DNA of 5,517 nt from Synechococcales cyanobacterium PMM_0003 (lineage in GTDB: Bacteria > Cyanobacteriota > Cyanobacteriia > Pseudanabaenales > Pseudanabaenaceae). The notes under the pieces are model-generated. The model saw only the letters and a list, made by a program, of their open reading frames with translations, was not told where the DNA came from and did no database searches. The stretch's first letter is position 1. Each line of letters opens with the position of its first letter. The position numbers were made by a program, and so were the translations under genes. The stretch is taken from assembly GCA_949128015.1 (NCBI GenBank), contig CASBRC010000389.1:1-5517 (forward strand). The letters are read 5' to 3'. Positions 4,966 to 5,517 of the stretch are shown here, piece by piece.

Positions 4966-5517
4966 TTATTCTAAGATTTCTGCATCGATTTCTTCAGGAT
5001 ATTCTAAAGCAACTTCCGCTTCTGGGTTGGCTTCTGAATTGGCTTCTGAATTATTAGGCAAGTCACGATCGCTTTCAGCATTGACTACGGCCACTAAGTC
5101 GATTTGTTGACGATAGTAATCTACTCCCTTAACTTGAACTTCTACGCGATCGCCTAAACAATATTGACGACCACTACGACGACCAACAAGCAAAGTTGAA
5201 GCTCGCGCCCTTCCTTTACCATTAATCAATGGGAACTCGTACCAGTCATCTTTAAGGGAGCTGACATGGACTAAGCCTTCAACTAATAAGGATTCGATCT
5301 CCACAAAAAATCCGTAGGACTGGACACTGGTAATGATGCCGTAGAAGTTTTCGCCTGTATGCGATCGCATAAATTCAGCTTTACGCAATCCATCAAGATC
5401 GGAAATCGAACGATGATACAATGCATCGGCTTGATTGAGCTTCGGCACAACTGCTTCCAAGTCTTCAATCAATTGACGCTCTGTTTCAGGTGGCAAAACG
5501 CTCCAATTTACTTGACC
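4966..5517 (-). CDS. RNase II/RNase R (VacB)-family 3'-5' exoribonuclease, C-terminal part with S1 domain, 5' partial
   Basis: The frame is open to the right edge; a TTG at 5496 is an internal Leu codon, since in-frame codons before it read GQVNWSV without a stop. The visible 183 residues are the end of an RNB-type exoribonuclease, which degrades RNA 3' to 5' in the cytoplasm; the catalytic RNB domain lies outside the window. Numbered from the TTG, the stretch 31-47 (ISDLDGLRKAEFMRSHT) is the linker that in RNase R leads into the S1 domain. The S1 RNA-binding domain spans about 48-137: GITSVQSYGFFVEI-like strands at 53-67, LVEGLVHVSSL at 71-81, and GRRSGRQYCLGDRVEVQV at 105-122. An extra loop of roughly 8-10 residues seems to sit before GRRSG. 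The last 35 residues are acidic and repetitive (NSEANSEANPEAE). A stand-alone S1 protein is less likely because the frame continues upstream and the linker matches. Confidence 0.85.
   Translation of the reverse strand, partial: GQVNWSVLPPETERQLIEDLEAVVPKLNQADALYHRSISDLDGLRKAEFMRSHTGENFYGIITSVQSYGFFVEIESLLVEGLVHVSSLKDDWYEFPLINGKGRARASTLLVGRRSGRQYCLGDRVEVQVKGVDYYRQQIDLVAVVNAESDRDLPNNSEANSEANPEAEVALEYPEEIDAEILE
5017..5052. repeat. Three-unit 12-bp tandem repeat in the RNase tail
   Basis: GGCTTCTGAATT occurs at 5029-5040 and 5041-5052, preceded by an imperfect unit CGCTTCTGGGTT at 5017-5028. On the minus strand the units encode NSEA, NSEA and NPEA. The repeat lies beyond the S1 domain in an acidic tail. 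Confidence 0.8.

Noticed and set aside
4698..5110. Small open frames over the RNase-ClC gap (4698-4940 minus, 4928-5110 plus).
   Set aside because: They run through the hairpin and into the ClC and RNase genes in other frames; their compositions are those of shadow frames.
5494..5496. TTG as the start of a stand-alone S1-domain protein.
   Set aside because: The frame is open to the window edge and the residues before the S1 domain look like the end of an RNB-family enzyme.

Overview
The window is almost certainly cyanobacterial. The octamer GCGATCGC (HIP1) occurs at least 15 times in 5.5 kb, where chance would give about 0.1. The protein families also fit: a cyanobacterial-type Hpt protein, GUN4 domains, and a plastid/cyanobacterial-type ClC channel. 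The moderate GC content and hairpin-rich gaps suggest a Pseudanabaena-like lineage, but that is inference.

Layout, left to right. (1) Bases 2-835, plus strand: the 3' part of a tandemly duplicated P-loop corrinoid adenosyltransferase-family gene, cut by the left edge. (2) Bases 836-922: a short convergent gap almost filled by two long hairpins that can stop transcription from both sides. (3) Bases 923-2071, minus: an Hpt phosphotransfer protein with no kinase domain, whose C-terminus resembles the second half of a GUN4 domain. (4) Bases 2072-2240: a gap with a long hairpin and a possible -10 box. (5) Bases 2241-2825, minus: a small protein with an N-terminal trypsin-co-occurring-domain-1-like region and the first half of a GUN4 domain. 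(6) Bases 2882-4882, minus: a ClC-type anion channel/transporter with two CBS domains and a Ser/Asn-rich tail. (7) Bases 4966-5517, minus: the 3' part of an RNase II/RNase R-family exoribonuclease ending in an S1 domain, cut by the right edge.

The four minus-strand genes read RNase, ClC, GUN4-N, Hpt/GUN4-C. The ClC to GUN4-N gap is 56 bp with no hairpin, so those two may be co-transcribed. The other two minus-strand gaps each carry a strong hairpin and probably separate transcripts. No stretch over 300 bp lacks a gene.

The most interesting feature is that the two halves of a GUN4-like domain appear to sit in two adjacent genes, one attached to a Trypco1-like domain and the other to a phosphorelay Hpt domain. 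This may be a split domain that reassembles between two proteins, or the trace of a rearrangement. It rests on motif reading without a profile search and needs to be tested.
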